Origin: an uncultured Bacteroidales bacterium | GTDB lineage: Bacteria > Bacteroidota > Bacteroidia > Bacteroidales > FEN-979 | Reading direction: 5' to 3' | Assembly: GCA_903845055.1 (NCBI GenBank) | Contig: CAIMWF010000103.1 | Location: forward strand, 19,743-83,742 | DNA length: 64,000 nucleotides | Part shown: positions 53,501 to 61,700 of the stretch, one piece after another | Numbering within the stretch: the stretch's first letter is position 1 | How the letters are laid out: every line of letters starts with the position of its first letter | Made by a program: the position numbers and the translations under genes | Notes under the pieces: generated by a model | Databases searched by the model: none | The model's input: only the letters and a program-made list of their open reading frames with translations | What the model was told of the DNA's origin: nothing

Positions 53501-56500
53501 AGTTTGGCGGTACGACAATGCAGTCGATCCCTCCCGGTTGCTTTTTGGACAACACGGTGGATGCGCTTACCCTGAACAATGTCAACGGTTTGACCCTCAA
53601 CGGGGATTTGACGATTAACCAGGCGCTGACCCTTTCGAACGGTTCGCTGACCGTAGGAGCCCATTCCATAACGCTGAACGGTGCCATCAACAGCGCATCG
53701 GGCACCCTGAACGGAGGGAGTTCGACCAATGTCACCTTCGGGGGATCCGGCCCGGCCACCACCCTGCCGGCCATCACGCTCAACAACCTGACCCTGAACC
53801 GGGCAGGAGGGATCAGCCTTGGTGGAAATGTAACGGTGTCAGGGATACTTACCCTTTCCGCCGGGAGCCTGGTGACCGGTGCAAACACCCTCACACTTTC
53901 GGGAAGCGCCCCGGTACGCAGCGCCGGCTCCATCGATGCAGGAAATGCTGGTGCCACCCTGGTTTTTGCCAACCCGGGAGCCGTTACCATCCCGGCATCC
54001 CTGTTTTCGACGATGGTGAACAACCTCACCCTGGCCGGCGCCGGGGGGATCACGTCAGACGGCGATTTTTCAGTAAATGGCCTCCTGTCGCTCCAGGCCG
54101 CCAACCCCTCCTCCACAAAGGGGATTCTCGATATGTGGGACGGTGCTGTCATGAGAACCCTCAGCATGGGGGCAACGGCTTCAACCGCCGGAACCGGCGA
54201 TGTAACCGGCATTGTCGCACGTTCGTCAATTGCAGCCAACACCCCCTATTCGTTCGGCAACCCGTTCACCACCATCACGATGTCTGCAGGGACCACCCTG
54301 CCCTCCTCCATGAGCTGTAAGATCATGCTGACCTCCTCCGACCTGCCCTGGAAACCCAATGCGATCCACCGCTATTATGATTTCATCCAATCGGGTGGCA
54401 GCGCGTCGACGGTTGTGACCATCAATCTTCATTACCTCAACAGCGAACTAAACGGGACCACTGCAGGTTCCCTCGACCTGTTTGATTACCACCTGACCAG
54501 CATTCCGACGCATGTGGATGATCACGGCCATTCCAATGCAAATGCAACCGACAACTGGGTGGGATTGGCCAACATGAGCCTGACCTATGTTGCCAAAACT
54601 GCCTTTGACAGCAAATACTGGACGATCGGCAATGCGACTGCCACCAGTTTTACCTGGATAGGCGCCTCTAACGACTGGACCTCCACGGCGAACTGGACCG
54701 GCGGCATCGTCCCTGGTCCGGGAAACCACGCGGTCATCCCCGACGCCGCAACCACAGCCAACTCACCAACCCTGCCGGCAAGCACTACGATCGGTTCGAT
54801 CCTCATCCAGGCAGGAGGCATTGTAAACGGCGGCACTGGTACTGTTCTGACCCTCGACGGTGCCGCTGGCGCCTGGGAAAACCTGGGGACCTTCAACCCG
54901 GGCACCAGTACGGTGGTCTTCACCAATGCGCTGGCCACCATGGCCGATCCCACCAACTTTTACAATGTAACGATTTCAAACGGGGCTTCCCTCACCCTGG
55001 GAACCAACAACGTGATGCGGATCGGCGGCACCCTATCCCTGTCGGCGACCGGTGTTTTGATGGCCAGTGGCAACAACAATACGGTGGAGTATAATGGCGC
55101 CGGCCAGTCTATTATTTCGCCGAATGGCTCAACGCCTGGTTATTACAACCTCGCCATCAGCGGAACCGGGGCCAAGACCATGCCCGCCACAGACCTGGCG
55201 ATTGCCGGTAACTTCTCGACAGCAGGCTCATCCGTAACCACGGCCGGGGCTGCGATGACCATCGGCGGCAGCATGAACATCGGGACAGGCTCCGTTTTCA
55301 ATGCTGGCGGCTTTAACCACACCATCGGGGGGAATTTCGACAACGACGGAACCTTCAACGCATCTGCAGGCAACGCGATGGTCATGAACGGTTCTGTTGC
55401 CCAGTCCATCACCGGCGATTCACCAACCCATTTCCAGAACCTCACCATCAACAACATCCAGGGGATCAGCCAGATCACAAATGCCTTCATCGACAACACC
55501 CTGTTCCTGACAAACGGGAATGTGATCGTGGGACCCGACACCCTGGGCATCAACGGAACGATCAGCAAAACGGGAGGGCACATCCAGGTCAGCCCGCTCT
55601 CCTCGATCAGTTTCGGGGGTTCATCCGCCATCCTCCTTCCCGACAACCTCTTTGCTGCCACACCCTCCATCCTCAACCTGATCCTCAACAGGAACGGTGG
55701 AGTAACCCTTGGCAACCAGAACCTTACGATCAACGGCACCATGAATTTGATTGCCGGGACCCTCCACGCAGGGGCCAATACCCTGACCCTTGCCGGGATC
55801 GCCCCAACGGTAACCGGCGGGAATCTTGATGCCGGCAACAGCGGCTCCACCCTTGTCCTTTCCAATGCCGGTGCGATGGTACTTCCCGCCACCCTCTTTT
55901 CGGGGGCGGTAAACAACCTGAACATCCAGGGAACCGGTGGCGTCACGGCCAGTGGTGACTTCACCCTGCTGGGCGTGCTGAACCTGCAGGGGACCAATCC
56001 TTCGGCCACCAAAGGCATGCTCGACCTATGGGATGGCAGCAATTCAAAGACACTGTATATGGGTCCTGCCGCGACAACCACCGGGACCGGGGATGTTACC
56101 GGGGTTGTAAACCGCTCTTCTTTTGTGGTAAATACCCCCTATTCCTTTGGGAATCCTTATACGACCATCAACATCATGCCCGGTGGCGTGCTGCCTTCAT
56201 CCGTGAGTGTAAAGATAAGTTTAACCGCCACCGACAATGCCTGGAAGCCCAATTCAATACACCGCTTTTACGACATTGTGCAGACCGGCGGTACCGAGAA
56301 TACCAGGGTGATCCTCGACCTTCACTATCTTGACAGCGAACTCAACGGTTCAACAGAAGGCAACATGGACCTGTTCGATTATCACATCAGCGGCAGCCAT
56401 GCAGTGGATGATCACGGCCACTCCAACGACAATTCCATCAACAACTGGGTGGGCATGGCCAACCTGAGTATAACTTACATAGCACCGCAGACGGGTTTTC

Positions 56501-57345
56501 CCAGCAAATACTGGACCCTTGGCAACACGAACACCCCAAGTTACACCTGGCTTGGCGCACAGGATTCGGATTGGGGAGATGCTGCAAACTGGACGGGAGG
56601 CGTTCCGGGGCCGGGAAATCATGCCGTCATCCCCGACGCCGGGCTTACCGATTATGATCCTTTACTGCCGGCCAGCACGACCATCGGCAGCCTGACCATC
56701 CAGGGAGGAGGAATCCTGAACAGCGGTGACGGGAGCGTGCTGACACTGGACGGTGGGGCCGATGCCTGGGACAACATGGGCACCTTCAACGCCGGGAACA
56801 GCACGGTTGTTTTTACCAACCCTGCAGCCACCATCTCCGATCCGACCAACTTTTATAATGTGACGATTGCCGACGGCGCGAAGCTGACCCTTGGAACAGA
56901 CAATATCATGAGAATAGCAGGAACCCTGTCGCTTTCGTCGACCGGCGCCCTGAATGCCGCAACAAACCACAATACTGTTGAATACAATGGCTTAACACAA
57001 ACCGTGGTGCTGTCCAACGGCGCCGTGTCGGGTTATCACAACCTGGTCCTGAGCGGCAGCGGCAACAAGACCTTGCCGGCCTCGGCCCTGGCGCTGCAGG
57101 AAAACCTGACCCTGGCGGGAACTGTTACCGCAACGTGCATGGCACCGGTCACCATTGGCGGTGATCTTACGATCGGGCCGGGCACCTCCTTTACAACAGG
57201 TGCCTTCAACCATTCAATCGCCGGTAATTTCAACTGCAATGGCACATTTACAGCATCGCCCGGCAGTACGATCACCTTCAACGGGAGCTCCATCCAGTCC
57301 GTCGGGGGGGGCTGTAACGCCAACTTTTTCCGGCCTGGCACTTAA
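50581..57345 (+). CDS. Giant beta-helix-like surface protein, N-terminal 2254 residues (frame broken)
   Basis: A very large exported Gly/Thr/Ser/Asn-rich protein. A signal peptide ends near LTAQT (about 36); an ATG at 50593 is an alternative start. Residues about 40-860 look like a parallel beta-helix (GGNYATVKAAFDAINSG, then repeated NTISN- and NNII-type turns), as in pectate-lyase-like adhesins. From about 890 the chain is built of repeated modules (SFTWIGASNDW-type starts, TLTLSG and NLTIN strands) including two copies of a 631-residue block. The frame ends at a TAA at 57345 because of the G8 run at 57304-57311; deleting one G continues it to 58393 (total about 2603 residues). Function is probably adhesion or matrix. 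It is divergent from the lipoprotein/DUF5723 pair. Confidence 0.8.
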   Translation: MFTIMKTHMTTRVASRIAFAAMMLHFCFFSMTLTAQTTKTIGPGGNYATVKAAFDAINSGAVTGSITLQITGSITETATAVLNASGTGSANYSGVSLYPTGSGYTISGNLAAPLLNLNGSHNVVIDGRVNATGNTRDLAIINSSTSGTSNTSTITLNNSAQGNTIKFAIIKGGATGIYSGVILFNQSSSGTGNSSNLVDNCNLTGLGVAGRPYYVIYSYGSSGHENRNNTLSNNNIFDFLSPTLSSSYGININVNSTDWTITGNSLYETTTFIPAGNYSFFGIKIANTSGNNFIITNNYIGGIAPLCGGTPWTVNANVAYRFYCIHIDAGTTTPTSIQNNIIRNFSCLGGSDIPWMGIDLNSGSVNVGTATGNTIGDPNSTGSITLSAPVASASASVSLGEVLNTIVINNGGSGYTSAPTVTLSGNGSGATAVATISGGSVNSVTVNDEGSGYTYPPTVSFNSSSSASTSYGIYAISSGAVNISNNKVGSVTTTGTTSYSHGFFAISRQSAAGATTISNNLIGSNTTAGSIQASSASTSSTAQNVYGIFSLGTGAVAITGNVISNMFNAYAYQYSTNGQIGGINVNAGVNTIQNNTVTALSSASPSNDPNGNAAVVGIAQKSTAAGQVVSGNTISNLACTYTGTRPSSVIGIYYAGGTTTPNLVSGNFIYGFSVLSTAPSTTPAILCGIKLSSGSTTAANNIISLGTGITTGCNISGIYENGVAGNNNNLWFNTVFVGGTVSSGAGASTYALFNNANTNTRDFRNNILDNVRAGGGSSAFHYAAALAGTANLTIDFNEYNVPVSGTLGKVGLVNKSNLAAWKLATGQDASSVSADPAFAVAGGTVANNYFPATFLPGVSGTGITTDYNAVARGATPAMGALENNSYTWQGNTSSDFGTPSNWTNGVVPLSGSDIYFNSTPANNCILDQNRIVGNVTNASTKQLITGGKQLTVNGSLTFSGGAQVDATAAGSVVEFGGTTMQSIPPGCFLDNTVDALTLNNVNGLTLNGDLTINQALTLSNGSLTVGAHSITLNGAINSASGTLNGGSSTNVTFGGSGPATTLPAITLNNLTLNRAGGISLGGNVTVSGILTLSAGSLVTGANTLTLSGSAPVRSAGSIDAGNAGATLVFANPGAVTIPASLFSTMVNNLTLAGAGGITSDGDFSVNGLLSLQAANPSSTKGILDMWDGAVMRTLSMGATASTAGTGDVTGIVARSSIAANTPYSFGNPFTTITMSAGTTLPSSMSCKIMLTSSDLPWKPNAIHRYYDFIQSGGSASTVVTINLHYLNSELNGTTAGSLDLFDYHLTSIPTHVDDHGHSNANATDNWVGLANMSLTYVAKTAFDSKYWTIGNATATSFTWIGASNDWTSTANWTGGIVPGPGNHAVIPDAATTANSPTLPASTTIGSILIQAGGIVNGGTGTVLTLDGAAGAWENLGTFNPGTSTVVFTNALATMADPTNFYNVTISNGASLTLGTNNVMRIGGTLSLSATGVLMASGNNNTVEYNGAGQSIISPNGSTPGYYNLAISGTGAKTMPATDLAIAGNFSTAGSSVTTAGAAMTIGGSMNIGTGSVFNAGGFNHTIGGNFDNDGTFNASAGNAMVMNGSVAQSITGDSPTHFQNLTINNIQGISQITNAFIDNTLFLTNGNVIVGPDTLGINGTISKTGGHIQVSPLSSISFGGSSAILLPDNLFAATPSILNLILNRNGGVTLGNQNLTINGTMNLIAGTLHAGANTLTLAGIAPTVTGGNLDAGNSGSTLVLSNAGAMVLPATLFSGAVNNLNIQGTGGVTASGDFTLLGVLNLQGTNPSATKGMLDLWDGSNSKTLYMGPAATTTGTGDVTGVVNRSSFVVNTPYSFGNPYTTINIMPGGVLPSSVSVKISLTATDNAWKPNSIHRFYDIVQTGGTENTRVILDLHYLDSELNGSTEGNMDLFDYHISGSHAVDDHGHSNDNSINNWVGMANLSITYIAPQTGFPSKYWTLGNTNTPSYTWLGAQDSDWGDAANWTGGVPGPGNHAVIPDAGLTDYDPLLPASTTIGSLTIQGGGILNSGDGSVLTLDGGADAWDNMGTFNAGNSTVVFTNPAATISDPTNFYNVTIADGAKLTLGTDNIMRIAGTLSLSSTGALNAATNHNTVEYNGLTQTVVLSNGAVSGYHNLVLSGSGNKTLPASALALQENLTLAGTVTATCMAPVTIGGDLTIGPGTSFTTGAFNHSIAGNFNCNGTFTASPGSTITFNGSSIQSVGGGCNANFFRPGT
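53808..57345 (+). repeat. Two copies of a 1.89-kb block within the giant surface-protein gene
   Basis: Copy 1 begins near 53808 and copy 2 near 55695. The shared text, for example the GTCATCCCCGACGCC string at 54733 and 56626, is offset by 1893 bp, exactly 631 codons. The protein copies share VDDHGHSN, ANWTGG and NTVEYNG blocks but have diverged clearly, so the duplication is not very recent. Confidence 0.85.
57304..57311 (+). other. G8 homopolymer with a one-base frame break
   Basis: Eight consecutive G. Upstream, the surface-protein frame ends 34 bases later. With seven G it would run on as SVGGAVTPTFSGLALNN and continue the same repeat pattern to 58393. This is a classical slippage site, a real mutation, or an assembly error. 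Confidence 0.9.
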
Positions 57346-58393
57346 TAATTCAAATGGAGGCCTGTTAACAGGCGATGTCGTATTCTCCGGTACGCTGGAT
57401 CTGCAAAACGGGCTTCTTACAACCGGGGGCAACACGCTGACGGGCGGTGCCGGGGCAGCCATCACCGGGGCAAATGCCGCAAGGTATATCGACGGGAAAC
57501 TCGCCATGACCTTCAATGCGCCGGGGTCCATTTCATTCCCGGTCGGGAAGGGTGGCAGTTACCGGCCCGTATTGTTCCAGTACACCGGGTTGACGGGGAC
57601 CAGTATTGTTTCGGCTGAACAGTTCGAAACTCCGCTGACCGGCACCCTGCCGGCCTATACCAGCCTGCTCACCACCGGCCGCCACTGGACCATCACCCAG
57701 TCGGGGGGAACCGGTCTTCAGTATTTTGTCACCCTCGATGCCTCCGGCTATACCCCTTCAGGTACCATCGTGATGCTGAAAAAGGATGCCGCCATCGTTT
57801 CTTGCCCGGCTGTTGCCGCAGCTTCGCTCTATACCAATGTGGCCGCATTCACCTCCTTCAGCGATTTTGCACTTGGCCAGTTAACCTGCCTGCTGTCGAC
57901 CGGGCCCGCGCCCAAAGTGGCCGACCTGGTGGTAACGGGTCAACCCGGAGCGGTGATCAGGTGGTATGATGCGGCCAGCGGCGGGAACCTGCTGGCGGGA
58001 ACAACCCTGCTGGTCAGCCATACCGATTACTGGGCCAGCCAGGAGGTGAACGGGTGCGAGAGCAGCGCCCGGTTCAGGGTTACGGCGATTGTGAACGATT
58101 GCTATATCACCGTCGCCACCGGGGCGGCCGGCAGCATTACCGCCACATCCGCCACCTGCGGCGGAATCATCAGCAACAACTGCGGGGGCAACGTAACCGC
58201 CAGCGGGGTATGCTGGGCAACGGCCACGGGGCCGATAGCAACCGGCAACCATACAACCGACGGAACCTCCTCGGGAACCTTCACCAGCAGTATCACCGGG
58301 TTAACCCCCGGTACAACTTATTACGTGAGGGCCTATGCGACCAACAGCTCTGGAACCGCCTACGGAAATGAAGTTAACTTTACCACACCCTGA
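57311..58393 (+). CDS. Giant surface protein, C-terminal 360 residues in the shifted frame
   Basis: Continuation of the protein at 50581 after the G8 run; it has no start codon of its own here. It opens AVTPTFSGLALNNSNGG, matching the strand pattern of the preceding repeats. It contains a GKLAMTF...SISFPVGKGG block, an Ig-like segment ending in NGCESSARF, and a final fibronectin-III-like domain (TGLTPGTTYYVRAYATNSSG) ending GNEVNFTTP. The protein stops there without the roughly 80-residue T9SS sorting domain expected for such cargo. The stop lies 13 bp inside a truncated ATPase gene on the other strand, which suggests a deletion removed the true end. Confidence 0.7.
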   Translation, partial: AVTPTFSGLALNNSNGGLLTGDVVFSGTLDLQNGLLTTGGNTLTGGAGAAITGANAARYIDGKLAMTFNAPGSISFPVGKGGSYRPVLFQYTGLTGTSIVSAEQFETPLTGTLPAYTSLLTTGRHWTITQSGGTGLQYFVTLDASGYTPSGTIVMLKKDAAIVSCPAVAAASLYTNVAAFTSFSDFALGQLTCLLSTGPAPKVADLVVTGQPGAVIRWYDAASGGNLLAGTTLLVSHTDYWASQEVNGCESSARFRVTAIVNDCYITVATGAAGSITATSATCGGIISNNCGGNVTASGVCWATATGPIATGNHTTDGTSSGTFTSSITGLTPGTTYYVRAYATNSSGTAYGNEVNFTTP

Positions 58394-58589
58394 TATTCAG
58401 AAAAGAATAGAAGGTTGACTTACGGAGAATATCGCCTGTTTCGAAACGGCAGGTATACTTTGTTTCCTTAAGATAATGATTGACAAGCGTGGTTTTCCCT
58501 GTCAGCCGCGGACCCAGGAGAACCACAGCTTTTCCCGGTTTCAGGAAATCATCTAAATTTTGAATATATCTTTGGATGTAATTTGTCAT
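58380..58589 (-). pseudogene. Truncated AAA ATPase (AAA_14/DUF4143 type), N-terminal fragment
   Basis: Only 69 codons of what is normally a protein of about 380-400 residues. It starts MTNYIQRYIQNLDDF and has a Walker A motif LLGPRLTGKTTL, followed by YTCRFETGDILR, which in full-length relatives leads to the Walker B segment. Here the frame derails after STFYS and stops. The break falls where the surface-protein gene ends on the other strand, so a single deletion or rearrangement junction near 58395-58425 would explain both losses. It is unlikely to be functional. Confidence 0.75.
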
Positions 58590-58655
58590 ATTTCAAGGAG
58601 TTTGAATCCTCAAGTATAGTAAAATATAAGGAAGTAATAAAAACAGAGAAACTGT

Positions 58656-58672
58656 GAAATAGCGAAATTAGC
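58656..58672. repeat. 8- to 9-bp repeat of the GAAATAGC family
   Basis: Two units, GAAATAGC and GAAATTAGC, followed by GAAAC; a small third occurrence of the family seen at 13332 and 22421. A short run of TTTGAC/TTTGCG-like units follows at about 58708-58750. Confidence 0.75.
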
Positions 58673-58747
58673 GAAACAAAAAAATATCAATACGCAAAAC
58701 TGATGACTTTTGAGTTACGTTTTGACTTTTGCGTTTGGACCTTTGAC

Positions 58748-61700
58748 CTAATCTTTACAGCACCTCACCCCAAAAGCATTTTGCCTGGACGATGGATACA
58801 AAGATACACTCTGATTAAAAATATTCAGCCCCCTGGCCACGGCCCGGTCGGTCCCCGAAGAAGACGAGGTCCAGTACATTGCTCCCGTATCCAGCCCGGA
58901 TGTGAATGCCCATGTATTGTTCAGGTACAGAAATCCCTTCTGATATGAATGAAATCCATTTACAAGTAAGGAATCCTTGAGATACCCGCCTGCCTGGCCT
59001 GCACCTGAATAAAAGGAAAGCAGGATGTTCCATTCGGCAGCGGATGGAATGTGCCAGCCCGGAGGACAAAGGCCTTGGGCGCCGGGAGAAGTTTGGTAGC
59101 GCATCAGCTCGTCCCACTGGTAGAAGGAATTACTAATTACTAATGACGAATTACGGGTGTATTTTTCTGATATGCAATTGTCGGTTTGGGGAGTCATATC
59201 TGAAATCTGAGATCCGAAATCTAAATTTGAAGCCATCCAGCATTGCGAACCGATTTGAACGGTCGGGTAGACTTTATTATCCCGGATGTCGGTCAGGTTG
59301 TTGCCGCAGGTGAACGACGGGTTAGGTTGAACCAGGATGGTTTTAGTTTTGGTTACAAGGCAGGTATATACGTTTGAGTAACCATAGGTGATCGTTTTTA
59401 GCCCGGTTCCGGCAACGGAAGGGGTGAAAATCCCGGTGTTTACCCCGGGACCGCTGTACTGGCCACCCAGGGGCAATCCTCCATGCAGACTGAACGGCTG
59501 GGCACCCACGATAGTTATTGTGTCGAAACAACTGGTAAACGTAACATTAGGCGCTGCGCGTTCGGTCAGGATGATCCTGGCGGAACTGGCCGGATTACCG
59601 GTGACACAATTCAGATTCGAGGTCATGACACAACGCACGCTGTCACCCGCAACAGGGTAAAAGGTGAAAGTGTATAAGTTAGTTCCTGCATTTGCACCGT
59701 TGAGTTTCCATTGATAGACAGGCGTGGGGCCGCCGTTGGTTGGCACTGCTGTAATAGTGACTGATGTTCCCGGGCAGAACGGGTTGGTCAGTGTTGAAAT
59801 GGAAACCCCTGCCGGCAGGTTGGTGTTGACCGTCATCGTAAGGATGTTTGACAAGGCCGGGTTGCCTGTAATGCAGGAAGCCGAAGAATTGAGGATGCAG
59901 GATACCTGGTCGCCGTTGGCCGGTGCATAGGTAAACGATGGGCTGCTGGTCCCGGCATTCCCGCCGTTGACCTTCCATTGATAACCAGGGATCAGTCCGC
60001 CATGGTCAGGAGTTGCCGTAAATGTTACCTGGCTGCCGGCACAGAAAGGATTTGATGAAGCCGCGATCGTAATGCTCACTGCAAGGATTGGGTTTGCAGT
60101 CATGGTTACCGGAACGCTGGTTGTCGGGTTGCCTGTGACGCAGTTGTCGGATGAGGTTAACTCGCAGATTACAATGTCACTATTAATAGGAGTGTACGTG
60201 AATGAGGAACTGTTGGTGCCGGCATTGCTACCATTGACCTTCCATAAATATGCCGGAAACAGGCCGCCATGGTTGGAAACTGCAATAAACGTTACCTGGC
60301 TTCCAGGGCAGAAAGGATTTGCCGAGGGGGTGATAGAAACGGCTACGGCAGGGTTTGGGGTGACGGTCATGGTGACCGGCGGACTGATGGCCGGATTACC
60401 TGTCACACAGTTGTCGGAAGAGGTTAGCTGGCAGGTTACCGCATCTCCGTTCGTTGGTACATAGGTATAAGTTGAATTGGTCGCACCGGCAATATTGACG
60501 GCATTCACTTTCCATTGATAGCCGGGCAGTGATCCTCCGTGGGTTGGATTGGCAGTAAAGGTGACCGTTGTTCCCGCACAGACAGTTGTTTGCGGTGTAG
60601 AAACCGTAATACTGACCGGTAACAGCTGATCGACGGTCATGCATATCGAGTTGGACAGAGCAGGGTTCCCCGTCGGGCAATTGATATCAGAGTTTAGCTG
60701 ACAGGTGATGCAATCACCATTAATCGGCGTGTATGAAAATATCTGGCTGTTCGACCCTGCAATTGTTCCGTTGACCTTCCAGAGATATGCCGGATTATTG
60801 CCGGGGTTCGTGGGGAAAGCGTTAAAGGTCACCGGGGTGCCTGCACAGGTATGTGTGGAGGTGGAGGTAATGTTCAGGCTGACGGGGTGCAGCTGATTGA
60901 CCGTCATGCAGATCGAATTGGAAGTAGCAGGGTTGCCGGAGATGCAGTCGGCGTTCGATGTCAGCACACAGGTGATGCAGTCGCCATTGGCTGGTGTGTA
61001 GGTGAACACCTGTCCGCCCGTTCCGGTATTGATGCCATTTACTTTCCATTGCCAGGATGGCGAGGTGCCAGTCGGGTTTCCGGTTGCGGTATAAGTCATG
61101 GGAGTTCCAGAACAAACAATCGTTGTGCCGGAAGTGATACTTGCAATGACGGTTGCCGGTGTTCCGGAAAACAGCTGTATCGTATCCTTTCCAATGCACC
61201 CGTTTTGGCCGGTCACGTTCACACGGTACAAACCCGGAGTGCCCGTGGTATATGTTTGCCCAGCACCAATGTTCATAGTCATGGTGGTCAGATCGTCCCA
61301 TTGGTAAGTGCATCCGTTACAGGCCCCTGCATCAAAGGTAGCCGTTTGAGGAACACAGATGGTCTGGTCGGGGCCGAGATCCGGTTGTGGCGCAGGTAGG
61401 ATGGTAATGGTTTGCCAGGTGGTATCGGTGCGGTTGTCGTTGTGCCGCACATAAAGCTCAACCGTGTAATTCCCTGCAGACGAATAGCTGTGGAAAGGGT
61501 TTGCAACCGTCGAAAAATTGGCTGATCCCGAAGACGGATCACCGAAATTCCACTGGATCGAATCAGGGGGCGGCCAGATGTCAGTTAAAAATTCAACGGC
61601 ATCCTGCTGGCAATTTCCGTTAGAGTGCATATAAGCCTTATATTTTTGTAAGAACTGCGGCAATCCGTCATGGCAGAATGTGCCAGTGTAAATGCTCACT

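Noticed and set aside
58380..58589. A functional small ATPase.
   Set aside because: Only the Walker A region is present; Walker B and everything after it are missing.
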